Assembly (NCBI RefSeq): GCF_031458075.1
Contig: NZ_JAVDXT010000001.1
Span: 682,001-746,000, forward strand
Direction: 5' to 3'
Source of the DNA: Rhodoferax_B ferrireducens_A
GTDB taxonomy: Bacteria; Pseudomonadota; Gammaproteobacteria; Burkholderiales; Burkholderiaceae_C
Length of the DNA stretch: 64,000 nt
The position numbers and the translations under genes are program-made. The notes below the pieces were generated by a model. The model was not told the origin of the DNA and made no database searches. It saw only the letters and a program-made list of their open reading frames with translations. Below, in pieces: positions 14,924-24,230 of this stretch. Each line of letters starts with the position of its first letter. Position 1 is the stretch's first letter.

Positions 14924-17900
14924 ATGGCAAAAATATTGGTCGTTGACGATGTGGCAGATAACCGTGAGTTGCTGGTCACACTGATCCGCCACCGGGGCCA
15001 CCAACCGTTCGAGGCGGCCGATGGTGCGGAGGCCTTGACCCTGGTGCGGCAGGAGCATCCTGCCCTGGTGATCTCCGACATCCTGATGCCCACCATGGAC
15101 GGCTATGAGTTTGTGCGCCAGTTGCGCGCCGACCCGGCCATCGCCGCCACCGAGGTGATCTTCTACAGCGCGCATTACCGCGAGCGCGAGGCGCGCAACC
15201 TGGCCCAGACCTGCGGCGTGTCGCGGGTGCTGGTCAAGCCCTGCGAGCCAGAGGCGATTCTGCAGGCCATCGACCAGGCCCTGGCCCATGTGCCGCAGCC
15301 TTCGCCGGCACCGAACCTGGAGGAGTTTGACCGCGAGCATTTGCGTGTGATGACCGACAAGCTGTCGGAAAAAATGGACGCGCTGCGGGCCACCAACCAG
15401 CGCATGGCCGCGCTGACCGACCTGAACCTGCATCTGGCTTCCGAGCGCGACCCGCAGTTGCTGTTGCACAAGGTATGCCGTGGTGCCCGCGAGCTGATGG
15501 GCGCCAAGTATGCGGTGCTGTGCGTCAAGGGCAAGTCGAATGGGGATGTGCTGCTGTTCTCCAGCGGCATCGACGCGATGCTGATGGAGTCATTGGAGCG
15601 CCCGCAGATCGATGCGGGCCTGGTGGGGCAGGTGCGTGCCGAGCGCCAGTCGCGCCGCATGCGCGGACAGAACGGCAACCCGGGCGTGGCAGGCCTGCCA
15701 GCCAATTACCCGCCGCTGCATGCCTGTCTGGTGGTGCCGGTGATGTCCTTGTCCTACGGCTATGGCTGGATTTGCCTGGTGGACAAGCTGGGGGCCGATG
15801 GTTTCAGCGACGAGGACGAGCAGATCATGTCGGTGCTGGCGGCCCAGGTCGGCCGCATCTACGAGAACGGCAGCCTGTATGCCGAGGTGCGCCAACACGC
15901 CGAGCAACTGCAGGTGGAAGTGGCCGAGCGCCAGCGTGCGGCCGAGGAGCTGCGGGCCAGCGAGGCCGGGCTGCACCGGGCCCAGGTGTTGGCCAAGCTG
16001 ACCCACGTGGTCAGCGGGCCGAATGGGGACTTCGAGAGCTGGCCCGAAACCATGCCGCAGATGATTGGAGTGGATGCGGAGCACATGGTCAGGAACTTGC
16101 GTGAATGGATGCAATTGATCCATCCCGAAGACCGTGCCGTGTTCCGTGGCACGGCGCTGGAAGCCAGCGCCCAGGGCGTGCGGGTGGAGTTGGCCTACCG
16201 CTTGCGGCGCAGCGATGGGGTCTGGCTGCATGTGCAGCAGGTGGTCGAGCCCTTGTTCGATCTGGCGGCCGTGCAGGGCCGTGGCCGTTGGTTCCACACC
16301 ATCCAGGATGTGACCGAGCAGCGGCGGGCGGAGGAGGCTTTGCACGAGAGCAACCGGCGCTTCAGCGACATGCTCGGGCATATGGAAATGGTCTCGATGA
16401 TGCTCGACAGCAACGGCCATCTGACCTACTGCAACGACTACCTGTTGCGGCTCACCGGTTGGTCGCGCGAGGAGGCGCTGGGGCGGGACTGGTTTGCCAG
16501 TTTTATCGCTTCGCCGCCCGAAGTCGGCCGGGCCCGCTTCAAGGCCATGCTGACCAGCCAGCCCGGGGCCCAGCATTTCGAAAGCGAAATTCTCACCCGC
16601 GGCGGCAGCCGCCGGTTGATACGCTGGAACCACACTTTGCTGCGCTCCTTGTCGGGCGAGGTCATAGGCACGGCCAGCATCGGCGAAGACATCACCGTGC
16701 AGAAAGAAGCCGAAACCCGCATCAAGCGGCTGAACCGTGTGTATGCGGTGCTCAGCGGCATCAACACGCTGATCGTGCGGGTGAGCAACCGCGACGAGCT
16801 GTTCCAGGAAGCCTGCCGGGTTGCGGTGGAGCAAGGCCAGTTTCGGATGGCCTGGATCGGCGTGGCCGACTGGAGCGCGATGCAGATCGTGCCGATTGCC
16901 GCGTCGGGCGCAACGCCCGAGTTTCTGGCCTTCATCCAAGACCGCTTTTCGCTGGTCGAGGGCTCGCCCATGATGAATGCCATGTGCGTGCGCGCCGTGA
17001 TCGAAAGGAAGCCGGTGGTGCTGAACGACATGCTGGAATTCACCGGCGGCACGCAGCTGCGGGCTCTGATGGACCCGGACATCAGCTCGATTGCGGTGCT
17101 GCCCTTGATGGTGGCGGACCGGGTGGTGGGGCTGCTGGCCCTGTATACCAACGAGGCCCGGTTCTTCGACGACGAAGAAATGAAGCTGCTGACCGAACTG
17201 GCGGGCGACATCGGCTTCGCGCTGGACCATCTGGAGAAGGCAGAGAAGCTCAACTACCTGGCCTACTACGACGAGATCACCGGCTTGCCGAACCGCACGC
17301 TGTTCCTGGAGCACGTGGGCCAGCATGTACGGCGTTACGACGGGGGCCGCAGCAGCCTGGCCCTGGCCCTGGTCGATATCGAGCGCTTTCGCATCGTCAA
17401 CGACACCCTGGGCCGTGCCACCGGCGACGAGCTGCTGCAGCTGGTGGCCAAGCGCATCCAGTCCAGCAGCGTTGGGCTGGATGCGGCGGCGCGGGTCGGC
17501 GTGAATTGCTTTGGCGTGATCCTCCAGGGGCCGCGCGATGTGGGCCGGGTGGCGCTGGAGCTGGAGCAGCTGTTGCGCGACTGCTTTGCCCAGTCCTTTC
17601 GGTTGCAGGGGACCGACCTGCGCATCGCCGGCAAGATCGGCGTGGTGCTGTACCCGCTGGACGGAGAAGACGCCGAAACCCTGCTGCGCAACGCCGAGGC
17701 GGCGCTCAAGCGGGCCAAGGGCTCGGCCGAGAACATGCTGTTTTATGCCCCGGAGATGGACACCCGGGTCGCGGCGGCGCTGGACCTGGAAAGCCGCCTG
17801 CGCACTGCGCTGGATATGGAGCAGTTCGTGCTGCACTACCAGCCCAAGGTGAACCTGGTCACCGGCAAGATCACCAGCGCCGAGGCCCTGATCCGCTGGA

Positions 17901-18553
17901 ACGACCCGCAAACCGGCTTGGTGCCGCCCGGCCAGTTCATTCCGATCCTGGAAGAGACCGGCCTGATCTACGAAGTCGGCCTGTGGGCGCTGCGCAAGGC
18001 GCTGGAGGACTACCAGCGCTGGCGTGCCGCAGGCCTGGAGCCGGTGCGCATCGCCGTCAACGTATCGCCGCTGCAGCTGCGGCACCGCAACTTCATTGCG
18101 GCGGTTGCGCAGGTCATCGGTACCGACCCGCAGGTCGCGCAAGGGCTGGAGCTGGAGGTCACCGAGAGCCTGATCATGGAGGACGTGCAGCGCAGCAGCG
18201 CCAGCCTGGCGGAAATCCGCGCCATGGGGGTGACGGTGGCGATTGACGACTTCGGCACCGGCTATTCCTCGCTGGCCCATTTGTCGCGGCTGCCGGTGGA
18301 TACGCTGAAGATCGACCGCGCGTTCGTGATTGAGATGGTGTCGGGCTCGCAAGGCCTGGCGCTGGTCAGCACCATCATCAACCTGGCCCATGCGTTCAAG
18401 CTCAAGGTGGTGGCCGAAGGCGTGGAAACCGAGGAGCAGGCGCGCCTGCTGCGCCTGCTGAACTGCAACGAGATGCAGGGCTATCTGTTCAGCCGGCCGG
18501 TGCCTGCCGAAGTGTTCGAGCAGAAGTTTCTGCGCGCGCCGGTGCTCGAGTAA
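14924..18553 (+). CDS. REC-GAF-PAS-PAS-GAF-GGDEF-EAL protein, degenerate GGDEF
   Basis: Large cytoplasmic c-di-GMP protein of 1209 residues. Order: receiver (about 1-120; VVDDVADNREL, ALVISDILMPTMDGYEF), GAF (about 165-320), a coiled linker, PAS (about 350-470), PAS (about 480-595), GAF (about 610-765), GGDEF (about 775-930), EAL (about 945-1200). The cyclase signature is replaced by RVGVNCFGVIL near residue 855, so this domain should not make c-di-GMP. The EAL domain keeps AEALIRW, AIDDFGTGYSSLAHL and VVAEGVETEEQARLL, so phosphodiesterase activity is expected. It closes the kinase-receiver operon and is the probable output. Confidence 0.93.
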   Translation: MAKILVVDDVADNRELLVTLIRHRGHQPFEAADGAEALTLVRQEHPALVISDILMPTMDGYEFVRQLRADPAIAATEVIFYSAHYREREARNLAQTCGVSRVLVKPCEPEAILQAIDQALAHVPQPSPAPNLEEFDREHLRVMTDKLSEKMDALRATNQRMAALTDLNLHLASERDPQLLLHKVCRGARELMGAKYAVLCVKGKSNGDVLLFSSGIDAMLMESLERPQIDAGLVGQVRAERQSRRMRGQNGNPGVAGLPANYPPLHACLVVPVMSLSYGYGWICLVDKLGADGFSDEDEQIMSVLAAQVGRIYENGSLYAEVRQHAEQLQVEVAERQRAAEELRASEAGLHRAQVLAKLTHVVSGPNGDFESWPETMPQMIGVDAEHMVRNLREWMQLIHPEDRAVFRGTALEASAQGVRVELAYRLRRSDGVWLHVQQVVEPLFDLAAVQGRGRWFHTIQDVTEQRRAEEALHESNRRFSDMLGHMEMVSMMLDSNGHLTYCNDYLLRLTGWSREEALGRDWFASFIASPPEVGRARFKAMLTSQPGAQHFESEILTRGGSRRLIRWNHTLLRSLSGEVIGTASIGEDITVQKEAETRIKRLNRVYAVLSGINTLIVRVSNRDELFQEACRVAVEQGQFRMAWIGVADWSAMQIVPIAASGATPEFLAFIQDRFSLVEGSPMMNAMCVRAVIERKPVVLNDMLEFTGGTQLRALMDPDISSIAVLPLMVADRVVGLLALYTNEARFFDDEEMKLLTELAGDIGFALDHLEKAEKLNYLAYYDEITGLPNRTLFLEHVGQHVRRYDGGRSSLALALVDIERFRIVNDTLGRATGDELLQLVAKRIQSSSVGLDAAARVGVNCFGVILQGPRDVGRVALELEQLLRDCFAQSFRLQGTDLRIAGKIGVVLYPLDGEDAETLLRNAEAALKRAKGSAENMLFYAPEMDTRVAAALDLESRLRTALDMEQFVLHYQPKVNLVTGKITSAEALIRWNDPQTGLVPPGQFIPILEETGLIYEVGLWALRKALEDYQRWRAAGLEPVRIAVNVSPLQLRHRNFIAAVAQVIGTDPQVAQGLELEVTESLIMEDVQRSSASLAEIRAMGVTVAIDDFGTGYSSLAHLSRLPVDTLKIDRAFVIEMVSGSQGLALVSTIINLAHAFKLKVVAEGVETEEQARLLRLLNCNEMQGYLFSRPVPAEVFEQKFLRAPVLE

Positions 18554-18603
18554 ACGAGTCTGGTTGCAATGTCTGTTCGGTTCTTCGATTTTATGTAGAG
18601 AAA

Positions 18604-18655
18604 AGCAATGCTGGCGCAGGTTTTATCTGCGTAGGCTGCTATCTATTTTATAGTT
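18604..18655 (-). repeat. Interspersed repeat, copy 5
   Basis: Minus-strand reading: CTATAAAATAGATAGCAGCC, TACGCAGATAAAACC, TGCGCCAGCATTG. It lies in the 143-base gap between the convergent EAL-protein and secretin genes, where its stem could separate the two transcripts. Confidence 0.65.
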
Positions 18656-18696
18656 GCCTTGCCTTCGTAACAGGGGCCCAGGCGTGGCGCCTAGGC

Positions 18697-20691
18697 TTAT
18701 GGCAATTCAGGGGTCTGCGCTCGATTCCAATCGCTGGGGTTGTGCGGCAACAGCGGCGGGCTGGGATCCTTGGGCAGATTGTGGATGTCGGCCGGCAGTT
18801 CCTGCTGCTGGGCGCGCATGTAGTCGTAGCGGTCCAGCGACAGTGCGTTGCTGGCGTTCTCGTCGGCCATCACCAGCGGCCGCAGAAAGACGATCAGATT
18901 GGTCTTCTTGCGCGAGCGGCTGATGCTGCGGAACAGGGCGCCGAGCAACGGAATATCGGCCACCGCGGGTACCTGGGCGGCACTGTCGGTGTAGCTGTCC
19001 TCGATCAGCCCGCCCAGCACGATGATCTTGCCGTTGTTGACCATCACGTTGGACTCGATCGAGCGCTTGTTGGTGGTGGGCCCGAGGGTGCTGCTGGTCG
19101 ATGCGACCGACGAGGACTCCTGGTAGATGGTCATGCGGATGTTGCCGTTCTGGCCGATCTGCGGCTTGATGCGCAGCGTGATGCCCACGTCCTTGCGTTC
19201 CACGGTCTGGAAGGGGCTGCTGCTACTGGTGCTGGTGTACGAGCCGGTGATGAAGGGCACGTTTTGCCCGACCACGATCTTGGCCTCTTCGTTGTCCAGT
19301 GTCACCAGATTGGCGGTGGACAGGATATTGGTGCCCGACATCGCCTCCAGCGCCGTGGCCACCGTGCCCAGGGTCAGCGAGGTGCTGCTGCTGATGTCGA
19401 AAATCTTGGTCCACTGCACGCCTAGGTCCACGCTCTTGCTGGCGTCCACCTCGACCACCAGCGACTCCACATACAGCTGGGCGCGGCGGGAATCCAGCTG
19501 TTCGATGATCTGGCGCATCTCCTGGAACTTGGGCTCGGGCGCGGTGATGATCAGTGCGTTGCTGGCCGGGTCGGCCTGGATGCCGCCACCGGTGGATGGC
19601 TGCGCGGTGGCAGATACAGCGGCCGTGGCTTGGGATGTGCTGGCGCTGCTATCGGTGCTGCTGGTGGAGGTGCTGGTGGAGGGGCTGGCCGTGGCTTTGG
19701 ACGCCGCAGCACCAGCCGACGCGCTGGCAGGGCTGCTGCTGGCGGTCTCGGCGGGAAACGCCGCCCGCAGTACCTGGGCCAGGCGGGTGGCATCGGTATT
19801 CTTCAGATAGACCACGTGGACGTTGGCGTTCTTGCGCGGGTGGTCGAGCCGCGCCACCAGCGAGCGGATGAAGGCCAGCTGCACGGGGTTGGGTGCCCGC
19901 ACCAGCAGGCTATTGCTCTGGGTGTCGGCCACGATGGACGCGCCAGTGCTGCTGCCATTGGCCGTCGATCCGCCTGCGCTGGCGGGCGTGGCCGCTGTCG
20001 TACTGGCGGCTGGACTCGCCGTGGTACTGGCGGTTTCGGCCAGGCGCTGCACCTTCACTGCCATATCGGCCGCTATTGCATATTGCAAAGGCATGACTTC
20101 CACATCGGTGGCACTGGGCGTGTCCAGCGCGGCGATGATGGTGCGCAAGCGTCCCAGGTTGTTGGCGTAGTCGGTGATCACCAGCGAGTTGTTGCCGGTG
20201 TTGACGTTGAGCACATTGTTCGGGCTGATCAGTGGCCGCAGGATGGGGACGAGGTTGTTGGCGTTTTCATGGCTGAGCCTAAATATCTCGGTCACGATCT
20301 GGTCGCCGCGCAGTTTGCCCGCATCCACCTGCACCGAAGCGGATTGCAGTTTGCCGTCGGCTTCGGGAAGTATCTTGTACAGGCCCCCCGTCTCCACCAC
20401 GGTGTAGCCCTGCAGGCGTAGTGCCGCCAGAAACTGCTCCCAGGCCTGCGCCGGCGTGACCGGGTTTTCCGTGCTCAGCGACAAGGTTCCTTTGACGCGT
20501 GCATCCACCACGATGTTGCGCCGGGTAATCACGCTCAAGGTGTGCGCAACGCCTTCAATATCCGCATTGGCGAAGTTCAGAGTGACGGTGTTCGACGGCG
20601 GTTTGCCGCTGGCCGAGGCGGGGGTCTGGATGCCCAGGCTGCACAGCATCGTAAGAATCCAAAAATGGTAGAAGCTGGGGAGAAATTTCAT
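18697..20691 (-). CDS. gspD: GspD-type secretin, orphan
   Basis: Outer-membrane secretin of the type II secretion family, 664 residues, with a signal peptide (MKFLPSFYHFWILTMLCSLG). An N0 domain (VTLNFANADIEGVAHTLSVI), N1-N3 repeats and the C-terminal beta domain follow (VGQNVPFITGSYTST; VERKDVGITLRIKPQI; NGKIIVLGGLIEDS; PLLGALFRS). Two long Ser/Thr/Ala linkers, about 35 and 60 residues, interrupt N2 and N3; N1-N3 loops vary in the family but these are extreme. ATG 20691 gives a proper signal peptide; the frame extends 56 codons further upstream without support. No other secretion genes occur in the window. Confidence 0.9.
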   Translation of the reverse strand: MKFLPSFYHFWILTMLCSLGIQTPASASGKPPSNTVTLNFANADIEGVAHTLSVITRRNIVVDARVKGTLSLSTENPVTPAQAWEQFLAALRLQGYTVVETGGLYKILPEADGKLQSASVQVDAGKLRGDQIVTEIFRLSHENANNLVPILRPLISPNNVLNVNTGNNSLVITDYANNLGRLRTIIAALDTPSATDVEVMPLQYAIAADMAVKVQRLAETASTTASPAASTTAATPASAGGSTANGSSTGASIVADTQSNSLLVRAPNPVQLAFIRSLVARLDHPRKNANVHVVYLKNTDATRLAQVLRAAFPAETASSSPASASAGAAASKATASPSTSTSTSSTDSSASTSQATAAVSATAQPSTGGGIQADPASNALIITAPEPKFQEMRQIIEQLDSRRAQLYVESLVVEVDASKSVDLGVQWTKIFDISSSTSLTLGTVATALEAMSGTNILSTANLVTLDNEEAKIVVGQNVPFITGSYTSTSSSSPFQTVERKDVGITLRIKPQIGQNGNIRMTIYQESSSVASTSSTLGPTTNKRSIESNVMVNNGKIIVLGGLIEDSYTDSAAQVPAVADIPLLGALFRSISRSRKKTNLIVFLRPLVMADENASNALSLDRYDYMRAQQQELPADIHNLPKDPSPPLLPHNPSDWNRAQTPELP

Positions 20692-20877
20692 CGGGAAAAG
20701 GCTGGAGCAGAGAGACCACTCAGGGCGGCAGCGGAGCGGGAAGGACGGGTCGCCCCGAGCCATGTGGGGCGGTGGCTGCCGCATTTTGCGCGGCCTGTGT
20801 GCCGGCAATGTGTGGCTTGTGTATAGCTTTACGAAGACAGAGCCGCTGTGTTCTGCCACGCTCTCCGTCGGGCAGCG

Positions 20878-22047
20878 CTAGCGTAGCGCCATAAAGCGGC
20901 GGAGCCGCGCAATGCAATGTTTTTGGGGGGAGGCGAAGGGCTGCAGATCCTGCAGCGATGCTTGGCGGGTGCGGTAGTCATCGCGCGGGAACAGCTGTTC
21001 TCGCTGTAACGTGGGCATGGACAAGTTTCGTCGTTGCCAGAAGATGCAGGCGACCCAGGTCGTTGCCAACGTGCCCAACCACAGGGTGGCAAAGTGCAGT
21101 TCAACCGGCAACTGGACAAACCCCAGATCGCTGATTCCCAAGCTCAGCGCCTGCATCACTACCCGGTGCAGGATAAAAGAAGCGAGTGCATATTTGCCAA
21201 TCAATGCCACCGGCAGCGTGAGCGGGGCCAATGGCAGGCGTGACAGCAGGCTGGCGCAAAAAAGCACCCAGGCAAATTTGCCGAAGGCGCCGACGTTCGC
21301 TCGAAACAGCGACCACGCCTGGCCATGGGGTTCCAAGGTCGACAAGTAGGCGGCTAATTGCAAGCCCATGAGCACGACCACGATGTTGAGCCATAGTTGT
21401 TTGTCGCGGTGGCGTTGTACGCCCAGCCAGATACCCATAAAACCATTGGCCATGAACGGCAGCACCGGGTAGCCCCCAAAGCCTTCCAGCAAAAAGAACC
21501 TGACCGGCCAGCTACGCGCTGCGTCTGAAGTGGCAAGCTGTTCTGCAAACATCGATGCGGCGAGATGGCCGAGTACGATCGCCAGCAGCGTTTGCCACGG
21601 CGCATCCCTGATCCACCGAATCACCGCGGAACCGCACAGCAGCACCAGAGCCGTGGGCAGCAGCACGCCCGAAATGGTCCATTCGGTGTCCAAGGTGAAA
21701 AATCCCAACCACCACTGGCTTGTCAATGTCTGTGCTCCGTGGCCCAGCAACACCGATTTGACGGCGGCAAAAAAAGCGTTGGAGGCAAACATCACCGCCA
21801 AGACGATGGCGCTACGGCGGCGCAGCAAGCGGCTGCGTTCGGGCTCGTCGTAGGTGGCGGAGAAAATCCAGCCTATGCCGTAGCCCGAAAGCACGACGAA
21901 AGCAGCTGTTGCCCAGCCGTTCGGTAGCCAGTAGTCTGCGAACAACCAGTGTGTATGCGGAACTCCCGCGAGGGAAAGCGCATGGGTGTTGGCCATCATG
22001 GCAAACAGCAGCCCACGGCAGATGTCCAGCGTTCTTGATCTTTTCAA
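20878..22047 (-). CDS. Multi-helix membrane acyltransferase-like protein
   Basis: Integral membrane protein of 389 residues with about ten hydrophobic helices. The start MKRSRTLDICRGLLFAMMAN, with an R(T/L)D-x-x-RG motif followed by a histidine (NTHALSL), is the pattern of acyltransferase-3 / OpgC / DUF1624-like proteins that modify glycans or lipids. The family cannot be fixed by eye. Its composition is somewhat AT-richer than its neighbours. Its stop is 186 bases upstream of the secretin start on the same strand, so joint transcription is possible. Confidence 0.65.
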   Translation of the reverse strand: MKRSRTLDICRGLLFAMMANTHALSLAGVPHTHWLFADYWLPNGWATAAFVVLSGYGIGWIFSATYDEPERSRLLRRRSAIVLAVMFASNAFFAAVKSVLLGHGAQTLTSQWWLGFFTLDTEWTISGVLLPTALVLLCGSAVIRWIRDAPWQTLLAIVLGHLAASMFAEQLATSDAARSWPVRFFLLEGFGGYPVLPFMANGFMGIWLGVQRHRDKQLWLNIVVVLMGLQLAAYLSTLEPHGQAWSLFRANVGAFGKFAWVLFCASLLSRLPLAPLTLPVALIGKYALASFILHRVVMQALSLGISDLGFVQLPVELHFATLWLGTLATTWVACIFWQRRNLSMPTLQREQLFPRDDYRTRQASLQDLQPFASPQKHCIARLRRFMALR

Positions 22048-22246
22048 GGGAAGTACCCTGTTGCCTCATTATTTTTTTTGGCGCTTCCATGTACTTGTGT
22101 ACAGGCCCACTTTTGGTGCGGCATGGTAACGCGCTGTAACGGAAGAGAAAATAGGGCTTGCCCGCAGGCTTCATCAGATTGAGCGATGTGCTCGGCCGAC
22201 AGGCCCGCGTCCCGTATCCTTGCGCCAAACCTCCACCTATCTACCC

Positions 22247-23500
22247 ATGCAAGCCACCGTTCTCCAAACCACCGCTGCCATCCTGTTTGCGCTGGCGCTC
22301 GTCCACACCTTCGCCGCCAAGTGGTTTGAAACCTTGGCCCACCGCCATCCGCGGCATGCGGGGCTGTTCCATATCCTGGGCGAGGTGGAGGTGGTGTTCG
22401 GCCTGTGGGCCTTTGTGCTGGTGGTGGCCATGGCGCTGCTGGGCAGCGGCAAAGAGGCGCTGGACTACGCCGAGTCGCGGCATTACACCGAGCCGCTGTT
22501 CGTCTTTGTGGTGATGGTGGTGGCCGCCTCGCGCCCGGTGCTGGAGCTGGTGCAGAGCCTGTTGTCGGCCATCGCCCGGGTCTTGCCTCTGCCGACGCCG
22601 TTGGTATTGACCTGGCTCGGCCTGGCCCTGGTGCCGCTGCTGGGTTCGCTGATCACCGAGCCCGCGGCCATGACGCTGGCCGCGCTGATCCTGGCGCCGC
22701 TGGTGTTCCGCCAGGGCCCGCCCGAATGGCTGAAGTACGCGGCGCTGGGCGTGCTGTTCGTCAATGTATCGATAGGCGGCACGCTGACCTCGTATGCGGC
22801 GCCGCCGGTGCTGATGGTGGCCGCGGCCTGGCAGTGGGACAGCAGCTTCATGGCCTCCACCTTCGGTTGGCGCGCTGCGGTGGCAGTGCTGGTGAATGCC
22901 ACGGTGATGGTGTTCTGCCTGCGCAAGCATTTGCGGGTGGCGCCGGCCCCCAGCCGCCGGCCGGCGCATGCCGTGCCGCTGGTGGTCAGCCTGATCCACC
23001 TGGGCTTTCTGGCCGCGGTAGTGGTGTTTGCCCACCATCCAGTGGTGTTCATCGGCCTGTTTCTGTTCTTCATCGGCTACACCCAGGCCTACGAGCGCTT
23101 CCAGAGCCCGCTGATCCTGAAGGAGGGCTTGCTGGTTGGCTTCTTTCTGGCCGGGCTGGTGGTGCTGGGCGGCATGCAGCAGTGGTGGTTGCAACCCATC
23201 GTCTCCAGCCTGGCACCGACCGCGCTGTTTTTCGGCGCGCTGGGGCTGACGGCGATTACCGACAACGCAGCCCTGACCTACCTGGGTTCGCTGATCCAGG
23301 GCATCTCGCCCCAGTCGCAGTACATGCTGGTGGCCGGTGCGGTTGCCGGCGGTGGCCTGACGGTGATTGCCAATGCGCCGAATCCGGCCGGCGTGGCTTT
23401 ATTGCGGCGCGGCTTCAACGATGAGTCGATCAGTGCGCTGGGCCTGCTGGCCGGGGCGGCGGCGCCCACCGTGGTGGCCGCAGTGATGTTCCTGGTCTGA
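22247..23500 (+). CDS. Putative Na+/H+ antiporter family membrane protein
   Basis: Membrane protein of 417 residues with roughly eleven hydrophobic helices. Conserved pieces are FHILGEVEVVFGLWAF, GSLITEPAAMTLAALILAP, SIGGTLTSYAAPPVLMVA, LTAITDNAALTYLGSLI and VIANAPNPAG, the hallmarks of the family annotated as putative Na+/H+ antiporter (ion-transporter superfamily, NhaD-like features). I chose ATG 22247 over TTG 22220. No operon partner is apparent; the 199-base gap from the divergent acyltransferase-like gene holds no clear motif. Confidence 0.8.
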   Translation: MQATVLQTTAAILFALALVHTFAAKWFETLAHRHPRHAGLFHILGEVEVVFGLWAFVLVVAMALLGSGKEALDYAESRHYTEPLFVFVVMVVAASRPVLELVQSLLSAIARVLPLPTPLVLTWLGLALVPLLGSLITEPAAMTLAALILAPLVFRQGPPEWLKYAALGVLFVNVSIGGTLTSYAAPPVLMVAAAWQWDSSFMASTFGWRAAVAVLVNATVMVFCLRKHLRVAPAPSRRPAHAVPLVVSLIHLGFLAAVVVFAHHPVVFIGLFLFFIGYTQAYERFQSPLILKEGLLVGFFLAGLVVLGGMQQWWLQPIVSSLAPTALFFGALGLTAITDNAALTYLGSLIQGISPQSQYMLVAGAVAGGGLTVIANAPNPAGVALLRRGFNDESISALGLLAGAAAPTVVAAVMFLV

Positions 23501-23540
23501 GACCGATGGGTTGCTAAATACGTTGGTTTAAAATTTTGCA

Positions 23541-23605
23541 TGAAATCGGCTTTCAGCGCAGATAGAGAAAGCGTGAGAAGCTACTGATTCTGTAGCAAAT
23601 TTTTA
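23541..23605 (-). repeat. Interspersed repeat, copy 6
   Basis: Minus-strand reading: AATTTGCTACAGAATCAGTA, GCTTCTCACGC, TATCTGCGCTGAAAGCCG. It lies in the 186-base gap between the antiporter-like gene and the secreted His-rich protein gene. Confidence 0.65.
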
Positions 23606-23686
23606 CCCATTTGAAATCCGTGTCGGCGTATGGCACTGCCCAGGCGTTGTAAGCTGGCTTTTATTGATACCAACGAGTACACCCGC

Positions 23687-24172
23687 ATGACTACTTCTCT
23701 GGCTTTGTTTTCCCGCGCCTTCCAGGGCGCCCGTGTCCGCAAGGCGGCAGCGTTGCTGGTGCTGGCCGCCGGCCTCGGCGCTGGTGCGGCCCAGGCCCAA
23801 GACCTGTACATCAACGCGACCGTGGGTGGCGCCATCGCCCCGGGCGTCTATGGGCAAATCAACTTTGGCTCGCAGCCACCGCCGCCGGTGCTGTACGCCC
23901 AGCCGGTAATCATCCAGCGCCAGGCGGTGCAAGGCCCGCCCCTGTATCTGTATGTGCCGCCCGGCCATGCCAAGAACTGGGGCAAGCATTGCCGGCATTA
24001 CAACGCCTGCGGCCGCCCGGTCTACTTTGTGCAGGTGAACGAGCAAAACCGCTGGTGGGATGGCCGGCATGACGAGCACCGCGGCCGCGACAAGTTTGAC
24101 AAACACGACAAGCATGGCCGCGATGACCATGGCAAGGGCCGTGGCCACGGCAACCGCAAGTTCGAAGACTGA
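23687..24172 (+). CDS. Secreted protein with His/Asp/Lys/Gly-rich tail
   Basis: Hypothetical exported protein of 161 residues. The signal peptide is about 1-38 (RKAAALLVLAAGLGAGAAQA, cleavage before QDLYIN). A central glycine/proline-rich domain contains VGGAIAPGVYGQINFG and HCRHYNACGRPVYFVQV. The last 30 or so residues alternate His, Asp, Lys, Arg and Gly (HDEHRGRDKFDKHDKHGRDD), which suggests metal or polyanion binding. Similar Gly/His-tailed proteins are common in Burkholderiales, without a known function. The start is ATG 23687. Confidence 0.7.
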   Translation: MTTSLALFSRAFQGARVRKAAALLVLAAGLGAGAAQAQDLYINATVGGAIAPGVYGQINFGSQPPPPVLYAQPVIIQRQAVQGPPLYLYVPPGHAKNWGKHCRHYNACGRPVYFVQVNEQNRWWDGRHDEHRGRDKFDKHDKHGRDDHGKGRGHGNRKFED

Positions 24173-24178
24173 CCTGCC

Positions 24179-24230
24179 GCCGGCTTAGAACCTGTTCAAA
24201 AAGATCTCGAACAGGTTCTTAGAAGCCGGC
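24179..24230. terminator. Long stem between convergent genes
   Basis: AGAACCTGTTC (24187-24197) and GAACAGGTTCT (24209-24219) pair exactly. The stem extends outward with GCCGGCTT (24179-24186) and AAGCCGGC (24223-24230) across a three-base bulge. It separates the secreted-protein gene from the opposing oxidoreductase and overlaps the latter's stop codon. There is no T-tract, so termination in both directions is inferred from position and stem strength. Confidence 0.55.

Noticed and set aside
15590..18391. 933-codon minus-strand frame opposite the REC-EAL gene
   Set aside because: His/Gln/Arg-rich composition typical of an antisense shadow in GC-rich DNA; the plus strand has clear domains.
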